From positions 44,428-108,427 of the forward strand of contig NZ_AAWS01000030.1 in NCBI RefSeq assembly GCF_000169175.1: a stretch of DNA of 64,000 nt, in the 5' to 3' direction. This stretch comes from Microscilla marina ATCC 23134. Its GTDB lineage: Bacteria > Bacteroidota > Bacteroidia > Cytophagales > Microscillaceae. The position numbers and the translations under genes were made by a program. Positions within the stretch are counted from its first letter, which is position 1, and the number at the start of each line of letters is the position of its first letter. Below the pieces are notes generated by a model. The model was not told where the DNA came from, searched no databases, and was given only the letters and a program-made list of their open reading frames with translations. Of this stretch, positions 52,613-63,010 are shown one piece after another.

Positions 52613-53604
52613 AATAATTACAATTTAATGATTAACAGGGTAATAGACTCACAATTTCTGTTAAGTAAACTGTGTTAGGAATTAGTTAAATAATAGCATT
52701 AATTAAATTGTACTTTTTTGTTTTAATGTTTTAAAAAGATATTATAATCAGCTCCTTTATTTTACTAAAGGATTGGTGGCTCTGTGGTTTTAAAAAGTAG
52801 AATTAGTGGTATAGAATTGTATAATTCTAAATTTGTGTTATTGTGATAAGAGCCTGATTATTAAATATATAAGTTGCTTTTGGGTTTTTTAACTGAAAGA
52901 TGTCCCAAAATATTGCATGATTATATGCAATTATTTATCAATAGGTAACCAAAGGATTTTGGATAAAAAGAATAAATGTGATTTTATTCTTTAGGACCAT
53001 AAGCTACTTTGGGTAGTATTGTAATGATGAGAAAGATTTTTTCTTTGTGTGTTTGCCTGAATAATTTTCATTATGTATTTGTGTTTAAAGTTGCTCAGCC
53101 TGTTTAGCAAATATTGAGCAAAATATGCATCATAGTTAAATTATTTTTTGCACATCAAAAAAACAAAAGTATCTAACCTCTTAAGAGATCATTAGACAGT
53201 GAGTAAATCACCTCAACTTGTTTTGTTTCACTTTTAAATTTTTGATGCTCAAAATGTGTTAGTTTTCTATTTGTTAATATTCTGTAAAAAAATACTTCCG
53301 CATAGTTACGGCTTTTTTATGTTATAAGTAAGACCTTTTAGGTGAGTGTAGCTATTTTTTAGACTAATGTACCTATTTGAAGGATTACTTGTAAGCGTAA
53401 AATTATATAAATATTTTTAGAACATATAAATGCATGTAAGAAAGAATCTAATTTCTTTCGTAAAGAATATATTTGTGTAGTACAATTTTGTTTGAGTTAG
53501 TACTTTACAATTGTTTGATTAAATTATATAAGGAAACGGCAAAAAGTAAGTAGGAGGGTAGGAGATTTATATAGTAAGTTTAGTAAGCAGATGGGTATAA
53601 AAAT
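52613..53604. other. Gene-free AT-rich stretch
   Basis: About 1 kb without a credible frame on either strand and noticeably AT-rich. TTAACAG (52634 area) and CTGTTAA (about 52659) make a small inverted repeat just after the transposase and might mark the element's right end. Otherwise I see nothing. Confidence 0.5.
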
Positions 53605-53638
53605 ACCGTAAGCCTAAAAGTTTTTTTGGACTTACGGT
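53605..53638 (-). terminator. Terminator of the FkbM methyltransferase gene
   Basis: On the minus strand ACCGTAAGTCC pairs with GGCTTACGGT and is followed by ATTTTTAT. It lies 26 bases beyond the stop codon. Confidence 0.75.
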
Positions 53639-53663
53639 GTAGATCTTTATTGATAAGAGCAAT

Positions 53664-54467
53664 TTAGACTTGCTTGATAGCAGCAAAATTATGTGTGTCA
53701 ATCTTGGTATATTTAAATTCTCCCCATTGCGCAAGCAGTTGTTTGAGTGCTTGTTGATCGGAAATACAGGTTTCCATGATAAGCATGAGGTGGGGGCAGT
53801 TTTTTATAAACTCGGAGGCGCCTTTGAGCACTTCACTTTCCATTCCTTCTACATCTAGTTTTACTATCACTTTGTCATTGTATGTCAGAGGCAACTGATT
53901 TATAATAGAGTCAAACTGTTGAATTTGCCCATTGTTGGTCTGACTTGTTTCGGGAATATGGTTGTTTCTAATAACTTTGCTTGCTCCTTTGTTATGTGGT
54001 CTTACTTCAAAGCTTACTTCTTCTTTTTTTGAGCCCAACCCCCAGGGGTAAGAGTGAATACGCTCAGTGAGGTGATTAATTTTAATATTTTGTTGCAACA
54101 CTTCAAAGTTTGTCGGAACTGGTTCAAACGTTAAACACTTGTACCCATTATTTGCCAACCAAATAGAGTAATCGCCAATGCAGGCACCTACATCCAAAAA
54201 AGTATCGTATTTACTCAGGTTTTTTTGGATAAATTTTTTCACCTTTCTTTCATAGTTATAGTTGGCATACATGAAATCAGTGGTGTCTTTGCGGCAAAGA
54301 AAAACCCCCATACGTGAATAAATGAGACGATCGGTTGAATTGCTTTTTTTTGATATTACATACCTTAGAGCATTGCTTATAGATCTGAAATCTATGTAGC
54401 GTAAATATTCCCAGAAATACCACCAGTAAATCTGAATTTTGTCATAAGTTTTAGTAATCTGTTGCAT
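53664..54467 (-). CDS. FkbM-family SAM-dependent methyltransferase
   Basis: 267 residues. TFLDVGACIGDYSIWLANNGYKCLTFEP-type residues (about 95-122) form SAM motif I and the following acidic strand. VIVKLDVEGMESEVLKGA is the diagnostic FkbM segment. Such enzymes O-methylate sugars or other hydroxyls, commonly in surface polysaccharide or natural-product loci. It is a single gene with its own terminator, separated from the exopolysaccharide operon by the transposase region, so it might decorate the same polymer. Confidence 0.9.
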   Translation of the reverse strand: MQQITKTYDKIQIYWWYFWEYLRYIDFRSISNALRYVISKKSNSTDRLIYSRMGVFLCRKDTTDFMYANYNYERKVKKFIQKNLSKYDTFLDVGACIGDYSIWLANNGYKCLTFEPVPTNFEVLQQNIKINHLTERIHSYPWGLGSKKEEVSFEVRPHNKGASKVIRNNHIPETSQTNNGQIQQFDSIINQLPLTYNDKVIVKLDVEGMESEVLKGASEFIKNCPHLMLIMETCISDQQALKQLLAQWGEFKYTKIDTHNFAAIKQV

Positions 54468-55203
54468 ATATATTAATAGTATTTTGATAAAAACATTAGT
54501 AGAGTGTATACTTATAATTTATCTGTAAGCCAGAGGTTTCATACCTTGGATACAGGGTGTAGGATACTGCCCTTGATGGTTTGTCAGGGCGACAACCTAA
54601 ACTTTATATTGACAATCGCTAATAAATAGGCTGTTTTTTGTGAGAAATACGAGGCTATGTGATTTTCGTAGATATTCTTATATGGGTATTAAAGTAAGTT
54701 ATATATAAGTTTAAAATTATTTTGCACTTTATTAGCCACCTCTATATTTATGAATTCTTTTGCTGAAATTTCTCCTAACTTTTGGTTACAAATAAGCACT
54801 ATTCACTTTTGTGTTATAATTTGCCGCTTTTCACCTTCTGATAAAAGTTTTGGTTAAACCCTACATAAACACCTTGTAATGCTTTAGTCTTTTGCATAAG
54901 TGTTGCTTATGTTTTGAGAATATAAAATATAGAAAAGCGCAGAATTGAGGAAGAAAACTTTTATGCTTTTGTACCTGACTTCTGGTAAGTGATTATGCTT
55001 TTAATTAATGAAAAATATTGCCTATGTTTTGAGATAGTATCCTTTTGGGATTTTTTTTCTAAAAATGGAATGGATTTGATAGTAAGAGGAGGGAATAGAA
55101 AAGAAAATAAGCTTAGGATAATGGAAACAAATCAGCTATAATACGTCTATTGTAAATATCCTTTGATAATAAATTATAACGAACTAAACCTTTATGCGAA
55201 AAT
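54468..55203. other. Gene-free interval between divergent genes
   Basis: 736 bases between the divergent FkbM and sigma-54 regulator genes. AT-rich, with no credible frame and no repeat copy. AATATCCTTTGATAAT (about 55157-55172) is a near match to the -7 consensus upstream of the regulator. Confidence 0.45.
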
Positions 55204-56556
55204 ATGGAAACCTCTAAGATTTTTGTGGTAGAAGATGACGATTGGTATGCCAAAATATTGATGTACACATTATCGCTCAATCCCGATTATGAGGTCATTA
55301 GGTTCAAGTCAGCTAAAGAAGTATTGGCAAGCCTTCACCTCAAACCCTCTATTATTACCCTCGATTATTCGTTGCCTGATACCAAAGGGCCTAAACTGCT
55401 CAAGCAGCTCAAAGAAAGGTTGCCCGATGTGCCTGTTGTGGTGGTTTCGGGGCAAGAAGACATTACTACAGCAGTGAGTTTGCTTAAAGAAGGAGCGTAT
55501 GATTATATAGTAAAAGACGAAAACACGAAAGAAAACCTTTGGAAGGTAATTCACCATATCAGAGATCACATCTCACTGAAAAAACAAATTGATGATTTAC
55601 GGGAAGAAGTGGAACGAAAGTACACTTTTGATAAGATAATTAAAGGAAACAGCCCGGCGATTCAGCGAGTATTTAGATTGATGGAAAAAGCCACTTCCAA
55701 TAACATTACAGTATCTATCACAGGCGAAACAGGCACCGGAAAAGAACTGGTGGCAAAAGCCATTCACTATAACTCTAATCAAAAGAAAAAATCGTTTGTT
55801 GCTGTCAATGTAGCGGCTATTCCAAAAGAGTTGATAGAAAGTGAGCTGTTTGGGCACGAAAAAGGAGCATTTACTGGTGCGGTAGCTCGTAGAATAGGCA
55901 AGTTTGAAGAAGCCCATAAGGGCACCCTGTTTTTGGACGAAATAGGCGAAATGGACTTGAATATGCAGGCAAAACTGTTACGGGTATTACAAGAGCGGGA
56001 GTTGAGTAGAGTAGGGGGCAATGAGTTGGTAAAAATAGATGTAAGACTGATAGTAGCTACCCATAAAAACTTGTTGGAAGAAGTGCAACAAAATAATTTT
56101 AGAGAAGATCTGTATTATAGGTTATTAGGTTTACCCATTGTAGTACCCCCATTGCGCGAACGAGGCTCTGATATTATATTATTGGCAAAATACTTTGTAG
56201 AACAATTTTGCAAAGAAAACAAGATGCCTCCGCTTAAAATTTCGCCTGAAGTCAATAAAAAACTGTTGCAATACCCTTTCCCTGGCAATATAAGAGAGCT
56301 CAAGGCAATGGCAGAACTGGCTGCGGTGATGGCAAACGGTGATACCATTTATCCTGAAGACATCACTTTTAACACTACCCGAAATACGGCCGATTTTTTG
56401 CTCAACGAAACCACCCTGAGGGAGTATAATCAAATGATTCTGAGGTATTTTTTGCAAAAATACGATAATAATGTTTTGTTGGTTGCTCAAAAACTGGATA
56501 TTGGCAAATCTACCATTTATCGTATGATTAAGAATGGGGAAGTTGGTGTAGGATGA
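55204..56556 (+). CDS. Sigma-54-dependent response regulator (NtrC family)
   Basis: 450 residues, three domains. Receiver 1-120 with phospho-acceptor Asp54 (TLDYSLPD). AAA+ domain about 145-375 with Walker A GETGTGKE (about 175-182), the sigma-54 contact loop GAFTGA (221-226), Walker B TLFLDEIGEM and the arginine-finger region. C-terminal Fis-like HTH about 400-450 (KYDNNVLLVAQKLDIGKSTIYRMIKNG). When phosphorylated it should oligomerise and open sigma-54 promoters. It starts a plus-strand group with a FIST sensor and a large hybrid kinase, its likely partner by position. Confidence 0.95.
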   Translation: METSKIFVVEDDDWYAKILMYTLSLNPDYEVIRFKSAKEVLASLHLKPSIITLDYSLPDTKGPKLLKQLKERLPDVPVVVVSGQEDITTAVSLLKEGAYDYIVKDENTKENLWKVIHHIRDHISLKKQIDDLREEVERKYTFDKIIKGNSPAIQRVFRLMEKATSNNITVSITGETGTGKELVAKAIHYNSNQKKKSFVAVNVAAIPKELIESELFGHEKGAFTGAVARRIGKFEEAHKGTLFLDEIGEMDLNMQAKLLRVLQERELSRVGGNELVKIDVRLIVATHKNLLEEVQQNNFREDLYYRLLGLPIVVPPLRERGSDIILLAKYFVEQFCKENKMPPLKISPEVNKKLLQYPFPGNIRELKAMAELAAVMANGDTIYPEDITFNTTRNTADFLLNETTLREYNQMILRYFLQKYDNNVLLVAQKLDIGKSTIYRMIKNGEVGVG

Positions 56557-56715
56557 TCCCATCTTGGGAAATTTTTGTCTCATTATGGGATAAGAGTGTC
56601 AGTGGTTGAGTGGTAATTGCTTGATTTGTAGGTGCTTATTTTCTGTGCATTGTATTAGAAGGTGGAGTGGTATTGACCTTTACTTATTTTCAACACAACC
56701 AACATCATTACAATT

Positions 56716-57816
56716 ATGTATATAGCACCTACCTCTATCGAACAAATGCTTCAGCCCATTATTCAACAGTCAGATAAGGATAAATCGAAAACCTGGCTTC
56801 TTATGTTTGGTGAGCAAGACTTGCCCGATATTACACAATTGATTCAGGTTTTAAACACTCATCATATTTCTTTTTTTGGGGGCGTATTTCCAGGGGTTGT
56901 CTTTCAGGAAAAAAAATACGAGAGAGGACTTGTTGCGGAGCAACTACCCGCCAACATAGATTTGTTATTGGTACAAGAACTTGATTCACCTGATTTTGAA
57001 ATAGGGTTTTTGCCCAATATTGTTACTTGTAATGATGCATTGAGTGCCTTGGTGCTGGTAGATGGGCTTACTGCCAATATTGCGTCGTTTTTGCGTCGTT
57101 TGTATGATATATATGGCGATAATGTAAATTATATGGGAGGAGGGGCAGGATCACTGACACTGGAACAAATGCCTTGTGTATTTAACCAAGAAGGTATTTT
57201 TCAGGATGCTGCCATTGTTGCGTTTACTCGGTCGTCAAGTTCACTTGGTATTCGTCATGGTTGGCAAAAAATAGTAGAACCTTTTCTTGCCACCAATACT
57301 ACCAACAACGTGATAAGCGAACTCAATTGGGGAAACGCCTTTGAGGTATATAGAGATGTGGTAGAAGAAAGTAGTGGCGAGCGCTTATTACAAAACTCGT
57401 TTTTTGACATAGCCAAGGGATACCCATTTGGCATTACCAAAGAAGGGTTAGAAGTAGTAGTACGTGATCCTATTATGGTAAATGCCCAAGGTGATCTGGT
57501 ATGTGTAGGCGAAGTGCCCCAAAATGCTTCACTTGCCATACTGAAAGGCGACAAACAAAACCTAATCAAGGCTGCCAAAGAAGCTGCTGAAGCTTGTGAT
57601 AACTCCAGGCAAAGCTTGTGTATGGTGTTTGACTGTATATCAAGGGTATTGTTCTTGGAAGATGATTTTGACAAAGAACTTCAGGCGGTAAAAAAGGGAT
57701 TGGGCAACCCTGCACAATTGTTAGGTGCACTCACCCTGGGTGAAATCTCGTCTTATGGAGATGGGTATATTGAGTTTTTTAATAAAACAATTGTGGTAGG
57801 TGCTTTGCATACTTAA
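56716..57816 (+). CDS. FIST-domain sensor protein
   Basis: 366 residues made of FIST_N followed by FIST_C, with no output domain. FGGVFPGVVF, VLVDGLTANIASFLRRLYD and YMGGGAGSL are FIST_N hallmarks; VVEESSGERL, GYPFGITKEG, VRDPIMV, the AALE-like central part and the ending GYIEFFNKTIVVGAL are FIST_C. FIST domains are predicted to bind small ligands, perhaps amino acids, and usually occur with kinases or chemoreceptors. Standing alone between a response regulator and a hybrid kinase, it probably feeds ligand information to them. Confidence 0.9.
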   Translation: MYIAPTSIEQMLQPIIQQSDKDKSKTWLLMFGEQDLPDITQLIQVLNTHHISFFGGVFPGVVFQEKKYERGLVAEQLPANIDLLLVQELDSPDFEIGFLPNIVTCNDALSALVLVDGLTANIASFLRRLYDIYGDNVNYMGGGAGSLTLEQMPCVFNQEGIFQDAAIVAFTRSSSSLGIRHGWQKIVEPFLATNTTNNVISELNWGNAFEVYRDVVEESSGERLLQNSFFDIAKGYPFGITKEGLEVVVRDPIMVNAQGDLVCVGEVPQNASLAILKGDKQNLIKAAKEAAEACDNSRQSLCMVFDCISRVLFLEDDFDKELQAVKKGLGNPAQLLGALTLGEISSYGDGYIEFFNKTIVVGALHT

Positions 57817-58150
57817 AATCGATGGATTTGTTATGATAACGGATCATTAAATAAGTAATGAGTCATACCAACCGTAGGAAGTTTTGTGTAAGCTAATTAT
57901 GAATTATCTTACGCGGTGCTTAACGCTCGTAATTAGCCAAGGCAGAGCTCCCTGCGGTCAGTTCATAATTCCCAAACGTTTGTAATTAACACCTTTGCTA
58001 TATATAATTCGGTTATTATGAGTAGCTTAAGTCCACTTGTAGCTTATGGTTAATTGCACCGATACCCAAGACTTTTTACTACTGCTATACATCATCAGGC
58101 AATATTAATACAACAACTGCTAAAAAATAAATCGTACCCAATATAATACA
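57817..58150. repeat. Intergenic region with repeat fragments
   Basis: 334 bases between the FIST and kinase genes. 57928-57985 is a diverged copy of the middle of the 110-bp unit found at 30481 (TCGTAATTAGCCAAGGCAGA, CTCCCTGCGGTCAGTTC). 58055-58075 is a degenerate copy of the short dispersed repeat (TTGCACCGATACCCAAGACTT). No gene. Confidence 0.6.
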
Positions 58151-61100
58151 ATGATTCAAAAAAATGACGTGCTGGACGATATAACCACTTTGTATGAACT
58201 ATCACTCTCAATAGGTTCATCTTTAAATTTATATGAAAATTGCGAACATTTTTTAACTACCTTGCTGTCGCGTAAAAACCTCGATTTTGCGTCAGTATGG
58301 TTAAAAAAGTCATTGATTAAGCCACAGCAAGCAGATGGGCATAACCTAATGACTGTATTTGCTTTACCTGTGTCCAAAAATGGGCAGGAAGAGTTGAGCG
58401 CTGACCATTTTTTGCCCGTCAAAACTACCCAATTACCCTATTTCTCTTACCACGTTACTGACAAAGAGTTTACCGATTGTATTCAGGAAAATAACATTGT
58501 AAAAGGTGCCTATGCTATTTATCAGCTGGGCAACATCGGTTTTATGAAGCTCTACTCTGCTCGTTGGCAAAAAGCCCTATCAACTACAGAACTGAATAAA
58601 CTCAAGGCTGTGATTGATAAATTTACTGTATCGCTTGAGGGGTGTTTATCGCACCAACGCTCTATTTATGAGGCAAAGAGCCGTTTGAAAATGGAGAAAC
58701 AACTTCATGAAAAAGACATGCTCTATAGAACAATGGTAGAAAAGCTTCAGGATGGCTTAATTATTACCACCCCTGAGTCTGATATTATATTTGCCAATCC
58801 ACGTATGGAGGAACTGTCTGGCTATAAACTGTCAGAAATGTTGCACCGAAAAACGTATGAATTGTTTATAGCCGAAGACAAGCAAGTGCTGCTGAACGAA
58901 AAACTTCAGGGCAGACGTGAGGGGCGATCTGATAAATATGAAATAGAACAAGTACGAAAAGATGGTACCTGTTGGCAATCGCTCGTCAATGCCACTCCTT
59001 ATTATAACGATGCCAACGAAATGATAGGGATTATGGCTTTGGTAACTGATATTACACACCAAAAAAATGCTGAAGCTCGCCTAAAAAAATCAGAGCAAGA
59101 TCACCGTTTGTTGTTTAACAAAAACCCGCACCCAATGCTGATTTTTGCTACCGACAACTTACAAATACTTGCTGTAAACGACACTATGGTAGAGAAGTAT
59201 GGCTACACCAAAGAAGACTTTGCTCAAATGAGTCTTAGAGATTTGTGTTGGGCAGAAGACATTCCATGCCTAGAGGCAAACCTGAACCAAGCTAAAGATG
59301 TGACTCGAAGCAGGCATTGCCTTAAAGATGGCACTCTCATAAACGTAGACATATCAGGACGCGATATTCTGTATAATAATCAAGCTGCTCGTTTGGTACT
59401 TATTCAGGATGTCACCGAAAAACTCAAAGCTGAAAATGAACTTCAGCTTACCTCATCACGGCTGAAAGCTTTGTTACAAAACATGCAAGCAGGTATACTG
59501 TTAGAAGATGCTCAACGCAAAGTAGCACTTGCCAATCCAGTGTTTTGCGATATGTTTGATGTGCCCGTGCCTCCCGAAGAACTCAAGGGACTTGATTGTG
59601 CTCCTTTTGCCGAGTTGAGCAAAGGGTTCTTTACAAACTCCGATACCTTTATTTCGGTGATCAATGACATACTCACCGCCAGAAATATTGTATTAGGTGA
59701 AGAGCTCGAACTGGTAGATGGCAGGGTGTACGAACGTGACTATATTCCTGTATTTAGCAATGAAGAGTACTTGGGGCACTTGTGGCAGTACCGTGACGTA
59801 AGCAACAAAAAAAAGGCGCAAAAGGTGTTGATCCAGGCACGCAAAAAAGCTGAAGAATCATCCTTGGCAAAAGAGCGGTTTCTTGCCAACATGAGCCACG
59901 AGATACGTACTCCGCTTAACGCCATTATTGGCATGCAACGGTTGTTGAGTAAAACTTCTTTGGAAGAAAGACAGCAAAGGTATTTAGACGCCATAGGTAC
60001 TTCGGCAGATAACCTCTTGGTGATTATCAATGATATTTTAGATATATCGAAAATTGAGGCTGGTAAACTGGAGCTCGAAAATGTAGGCTTTGACCTTTGT
60101 AAACTTATTCGTCATTTAGTATTTACCCTTGGTTACAAAGCCGAAGAAAAAGGCATTGGTTTGTATGCCAACATAGATGACAACATGCACCCCATTGTAT
60201 TGGGCGACTCGGTACGACTGCACCAAATATTGCTCAACTTGCTCAACAATGCCATTAAATTTACCGATGTGGGTAAAGTAATCATCAGTACATCTTTGGT
60301 AGAAGCCAACCCTGATACTCAAACCGTTTGTTTTGAGGTAAGCGATACCGGGCGAGGAATCAAAGCCGAAAATATAGAAGCTGTTTTTGAGAGTTTTACT
60401 CAAGAAGATGCCAGCATTACCCGCAAATTTGGTGGTTCGGGTTTAGGACTCGCCATAGGCAGACAGCTGGTAGAGTTGTTTGGGGGCAAACTCACGGTAA
60501 CAAGCGAATACAGCAAAGGTACTACGTTCTCGTTTACGCTTACTTTCAAAAAAGAAACCCTGGATGCCATTGCCCCAGTACATGAGGTAACCCAGGAAGG
60601 AGAAAAAATCTTACAGGGAAAAAAAGTGTTACTGGCAGAAGACAACCAAATGAACCAGTTTTTGGCAACTACTATTCTGGAAGAGTGGGGAGTGATAGTG
60701 GAGGTAGCCGAAGATGGCAAACAAGCCATTGAAAAATTTAGCGAAAATAAGTACGACTTGATTTTGATGGATATGCAAATGCCCATTATGGATGGACTGG
60801 AAGCCACCCGTATTATTCGTCAGCAATTAAGGTCTACAGTGCCTATTATTGCGCTTACTGCCAATGCCATCAAGGGCGATCGACAGAGGTGCATAGAGGT
60901 GGGAATGAACGACTATTTACCCAAGCCATTTGCCCAAAAAGATTTGCAGGAAAAAATATTGCTTAACCTCAATTTACCTACCAAAACACTTGTCCAGGAG
61001 CCCGTAGTAAATAAGCCAAATGAGGAGCTTATCCAGCTCTACAGTTTAAGCAAACTTGATAAAATGATGAGTGGCAATAAAACCCACATCAAAAAAATGT

Positions 61101-61378
61101 TAGAAATGTTTGTAAACGATACCCCAGCGCTGGTGCAAGACATGCAACAAGCGTTGGTTTCCAGCGATATTCAAACTGTAGGCAAACTGGCACACAAGGT
61201 AAAAAGCTCTATTGATATTCTCGATGTAAAAGATTTGGGCAAAGTAGTAAGAGAAATAGAAACTTTGGCAAAGGAGTACCCTCAAAGTGAGCGTATCCCT
61301 TTGTTGATTCGTAGTTTTTCCAGCATTCTTAAGCAAGTAGTGATTGCCCTGCAAAACGACCCTATGTTTCAAGAGTGA
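58151..61378 (+). CDS. Hybrid histidine kinase (GAF-like/PAS/HisKA/HATPase/REC/Hpt)
   Basis: 1075 residues without membrane segments. Residues 1-175 look GAF-like (LYELSLSIGSSLNLYENCEHF). PAS domains follow at about 190-310 and 315-430, with a third degenerate one near 435-555. HisKA has the phospho-acceptor His at about 581 (MSHEIRTPLNAIIGM). The ATPase shows ILLNLLNNAIKFTD, DTGRGI and GGSGLGLAI. A receiver (about 820-940, MDMQMPIMDG) and an Hpt domain (about 990-1070, His in LAHKVKSSIDIL) end the protein. It senses a cytoplasmic signal and runs an internal phosphorelay, probably to the sigma-54 regulator of the same group. Confidence 0.94.
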   Translation: MIQKNDVLDDITTLYELSLSIGSSLNLYENCEHFLTTLLSRKNLDFASVWLKKSLIKPQQADGHNLMTVFALPVSKNGQEELSADHFLPVKTTQLPYFSYHVTDKEFTDCIQENNIVKGAYAIYQLGNIGFMKLYSARWQKALSTTELNKLKAVIDKFTVSLEGCLSHQRSIYEAKSRLKMEKQLHEKDMLYRTMVEKLQDGLIITTPESDIIFANPRMEELSGYKLSEMLHRKTYELFIAEDKQVLLNEKLQGRREGRSDKYEIEQVRKDGTCWQSLVNATPYYNDANEMIGIMALVTDITHQKNAEARLKKSEQDHRLLFNKNPHPMLIFATDNLQILAVNDTMVEKYGYTKEDFAQMSLRDLCWAEDIPCLEANLNQAKDVTRSRHCLKDGTLINVDISGRDILYNNQAARLVLIQDVTEKLKAENELQLTSSRLKALLQNMQAGILLEDAQRKVALANPVFCDMFDVPVPPEELKGLDCAPFAELSKGFFTNSDTFISVINDILTARNIVLGEELELVDGRVYERDYIPVFSNEEYLGHLWQYRDVSNKKKAQKVLIQARKKAEESSLAKERFLANMSHEIRTPLNAIIGMQRLLSKTSLEERQQRYLDAIGTSADNLLVIINDILDISKIEAGKLELENVGFDLCKLIRHLVFTLGYKAEEKGIGLYANIDDNMHPIVLGDSVRLHQILLNLLNNAIKFTDVGKVIISTSLVEANPDTQTVCFEVSDTGRGIKAENIEAVFESFTQEDASITRKFGGSGLGLAIGRQLVELFGGKLTVTSEYSKGTTFSFTLTFKKETLDAIAPVHEVTQEGEKILQGKKVLLAEDNQMNQFLATTILEEWGVIVEVAEDGKQAIEKFSENKYDLILMDMQMPIMDGLEATRIIRQQLRSTVPIIALTANAIKGDRQRCIEVGMNDYLPKPFAQKDLQEKILLNLNLPTKTLVQEPVVNKPNEELIQLYSLSKLDKMMSGNKTHIKKMLEMFVNDTPALVQDMQQALVSSDIQTVGKLAHKVKSSIDILDVKDLGKVVREIETLAKEYPQSERIPLLIRSFSSILKQVVIALQNDPMFQE

Positions 61379-61394
61379 TTTTTAGGTACTTCTT

Positions 61395-62972
61395 TTACTC
61401 ATTATAAGTATCTGGCAAATCGTTCTCATACAAAACCACATCACCTGCCTTGGCTATTTTCATCAAATGTTGGTTAGCATCGGTCAGGTTGCGGGCAATA
61501 TAGAGGCGATCTTCAGGGTAATTTTTGTTTTTAAGCCCCTCTTGTATAGGCAGGGTTTGTTTAGGACCTACTAAAATGGCGTAGTCTACATGTTCCGCAA
61601 TTTGTTCACCCAATACCTTATTCAACTCGTACTCCTTCTCGGCAAGTTCAATCATTCCAGGGGTAATAATTACTTTTTGTCCACCTTCAATCTGTTTGAG
61701 CACGTTTAACGCCATTTTAGCCCCGGCAGGGTTCGAGTTAAAGGCATCGTCCAGAATAGTGATTCCTCCCGGATTGCGCTTAAGTTCCATTCGGTGTTTA
61801 ACCGGCTGGAGATTCTTTACAGCAAACTGAATATTTTTAATTGGAACATCAAAGCGAAGCGCCACTGCACAACAAACCAAAATGTTCGACATGTTGGCTT
61901 CACCCATAAGTTTGGTTTCCAGTTCCATCACTTTTTCATTTTTATGATATACTGAAAACTGCATGCCCTTTGCGGTGTATTGAAGGTCACGTGCCTGGTA
62001 GTCAGCGTCGGGTTGGTGTAGACTGTACGCGTGATTTTCTACATGGGCAATGGGGGAATGATTCTTTACATATTCATAGTCAAAGTTAAGGTAACCTACC
62101 CCATCTTTAGGCAAGGCATCAATGAGTTCAAACTTGCCTTTTTGAATGTTTTCAATCGAGCCAAACGTGTCAAGGTGTTGGTCAGCTACTGCCGTTAGTA
62201 TTCCAATTTGCGGATGGGCAAGGTTACATAACTCCTTAATATCACCTATTTGTTTGGCACCCATTTCACATACAAAAATCTCATGAATAGGCTTGATGTG
62301 GTTACGAATAGTAATGGTTACCCCCATAGGTGTATTGTAACTGCCTGGGGTCATGACTACATTGTATTTTTCAGACAAAATCCGGGTGAGAAAGTGTTTC
62401 ACGCTCGTTTTTCCGTAGCTACCCGTAATACCAATTACCTTAAGCTGAGGCATAGACTTGATGATACGGCGTGCATCGGCATAGTACCATTGGGCAATGC
62501 GTTGCTCTACCGGAATAAGCACAAAGTTGGCTAAGATGAGCCAGCCAAATGCCATAAAATCCATCAAAACAAGTGTCAACATGGTAAATTGGGCAGGCAC
62601 AAACCATACAACGGCTGTATTTGCTACCACAAATAGCCCTATAGAGGTAAAAAACAAGGTTTTAGCGCGGCGAGTAAAAGCAAGTTTCTTTTTGTGCTTT
62701 TCGGTAAGTAATCGGTATGCTCCAAAACCAGCGCCAAATATCCATACCAGGTAAGCAGGTATGGAGGCTATTTTGAGCAAAGCCAACACTCCAGCTATTG
62801 CCATGAGTAATATGCTAAAGACAAACTTTTGGCTAAAATTTTTCTTAGTCCAGCTCCAGTAACGGCTGTTTCTGTAGCTGTTGAGTTGCATCATGTGCAG
62901 CTCTTTTTTTAATTGAGCAAATGCGTGGGCTGCTAAAGAAAGAAGAACGAGCCCGAACCAAATTTTTTCCAT
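61395..62972 (-). CDS. Membrane-anchored MurF-like Mur ligase
   Basis: 525 residues. The first 160 contain four to five transmembrane helices, absent from housekeeping MurF. The Mur ligase core follows: GITGSYGKTS (181-190) as P-loop, VCEMGAKQIGDIKELC, LTAVADQHLDTFGS, and the C-terminal HRMELKRNPGGITILDDAFNSNP. Canonical MurF adds D-Ala-D-Ala to UDP-MurNAc-tripeptide. This fused form may work on membrane-bound or recycled precursors, or on a different peptide. It pairs with the alpha/beta hydrolase gene upstream on the same strand, an association I recall from other bacteria. Confidence 0.85.
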   Translation of the reverse strand: MEKIWFGLVLLSLAAHAFAQLKKELHMMQLNSYRNSRYWSWTKKNFSQKFVFSILLMAIAGVLALLKIASIPAYLVWIFGAGFGAYRLLTEKHKKKLAFTRRAKTLFFTSIGLFVVANTAVVWFVPAQFTMLTLVLMDFMAFGWLILANFVLIPVEQRIAQWYYADARRIIKSMPQLKVIGITGSYGKTSVKHFLTRILSEKYNVVMTPGSYNTPMGVTITIRNHIKPIHEIFVCEMGAKQIGDIKELCNLAHPQIGILTAVADQHLDTFGSIENIQKGKFELIDALPKDGVGYLNFDYEYVKNHSPIAHVENHAYSLHQPDADYQARDLQYTAKGMQFSVYHKNEKVMELETKLMGEANMSNILVCCAVALRFDVPIKNIQFAVKNLQPVKHRMELKRNPGGITILDDAFNSNPAGAKMALNVLKQIEGGQKVIITPGMIELAEKEYELNKVLGEQIAEHVDYAILVGPKQTLPIQEGLKNKNYPEDRLYIARNLTDANQHLMKIAKAGDVVLYENDLPDTYNE

Positions 62973-63010
62973 AACTTATATATAATAACTGAGCCTTGTC
63001 GCTGTTTTTT

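Noticed and set aside
52613..53604. Hidden small gene or RNA in the AT-rich gap
   Set aside because: No frame with a plausible start and no conserved hairpin was visible, apart from a weak inverted repeat next to the transposase.
57255..57674. 139-codon minus-strand frame within the FIST gene
   Set aside because: It is antisense to a well-supported FIST protein and is Ser-rich in the pattern expected of a reverse frame.
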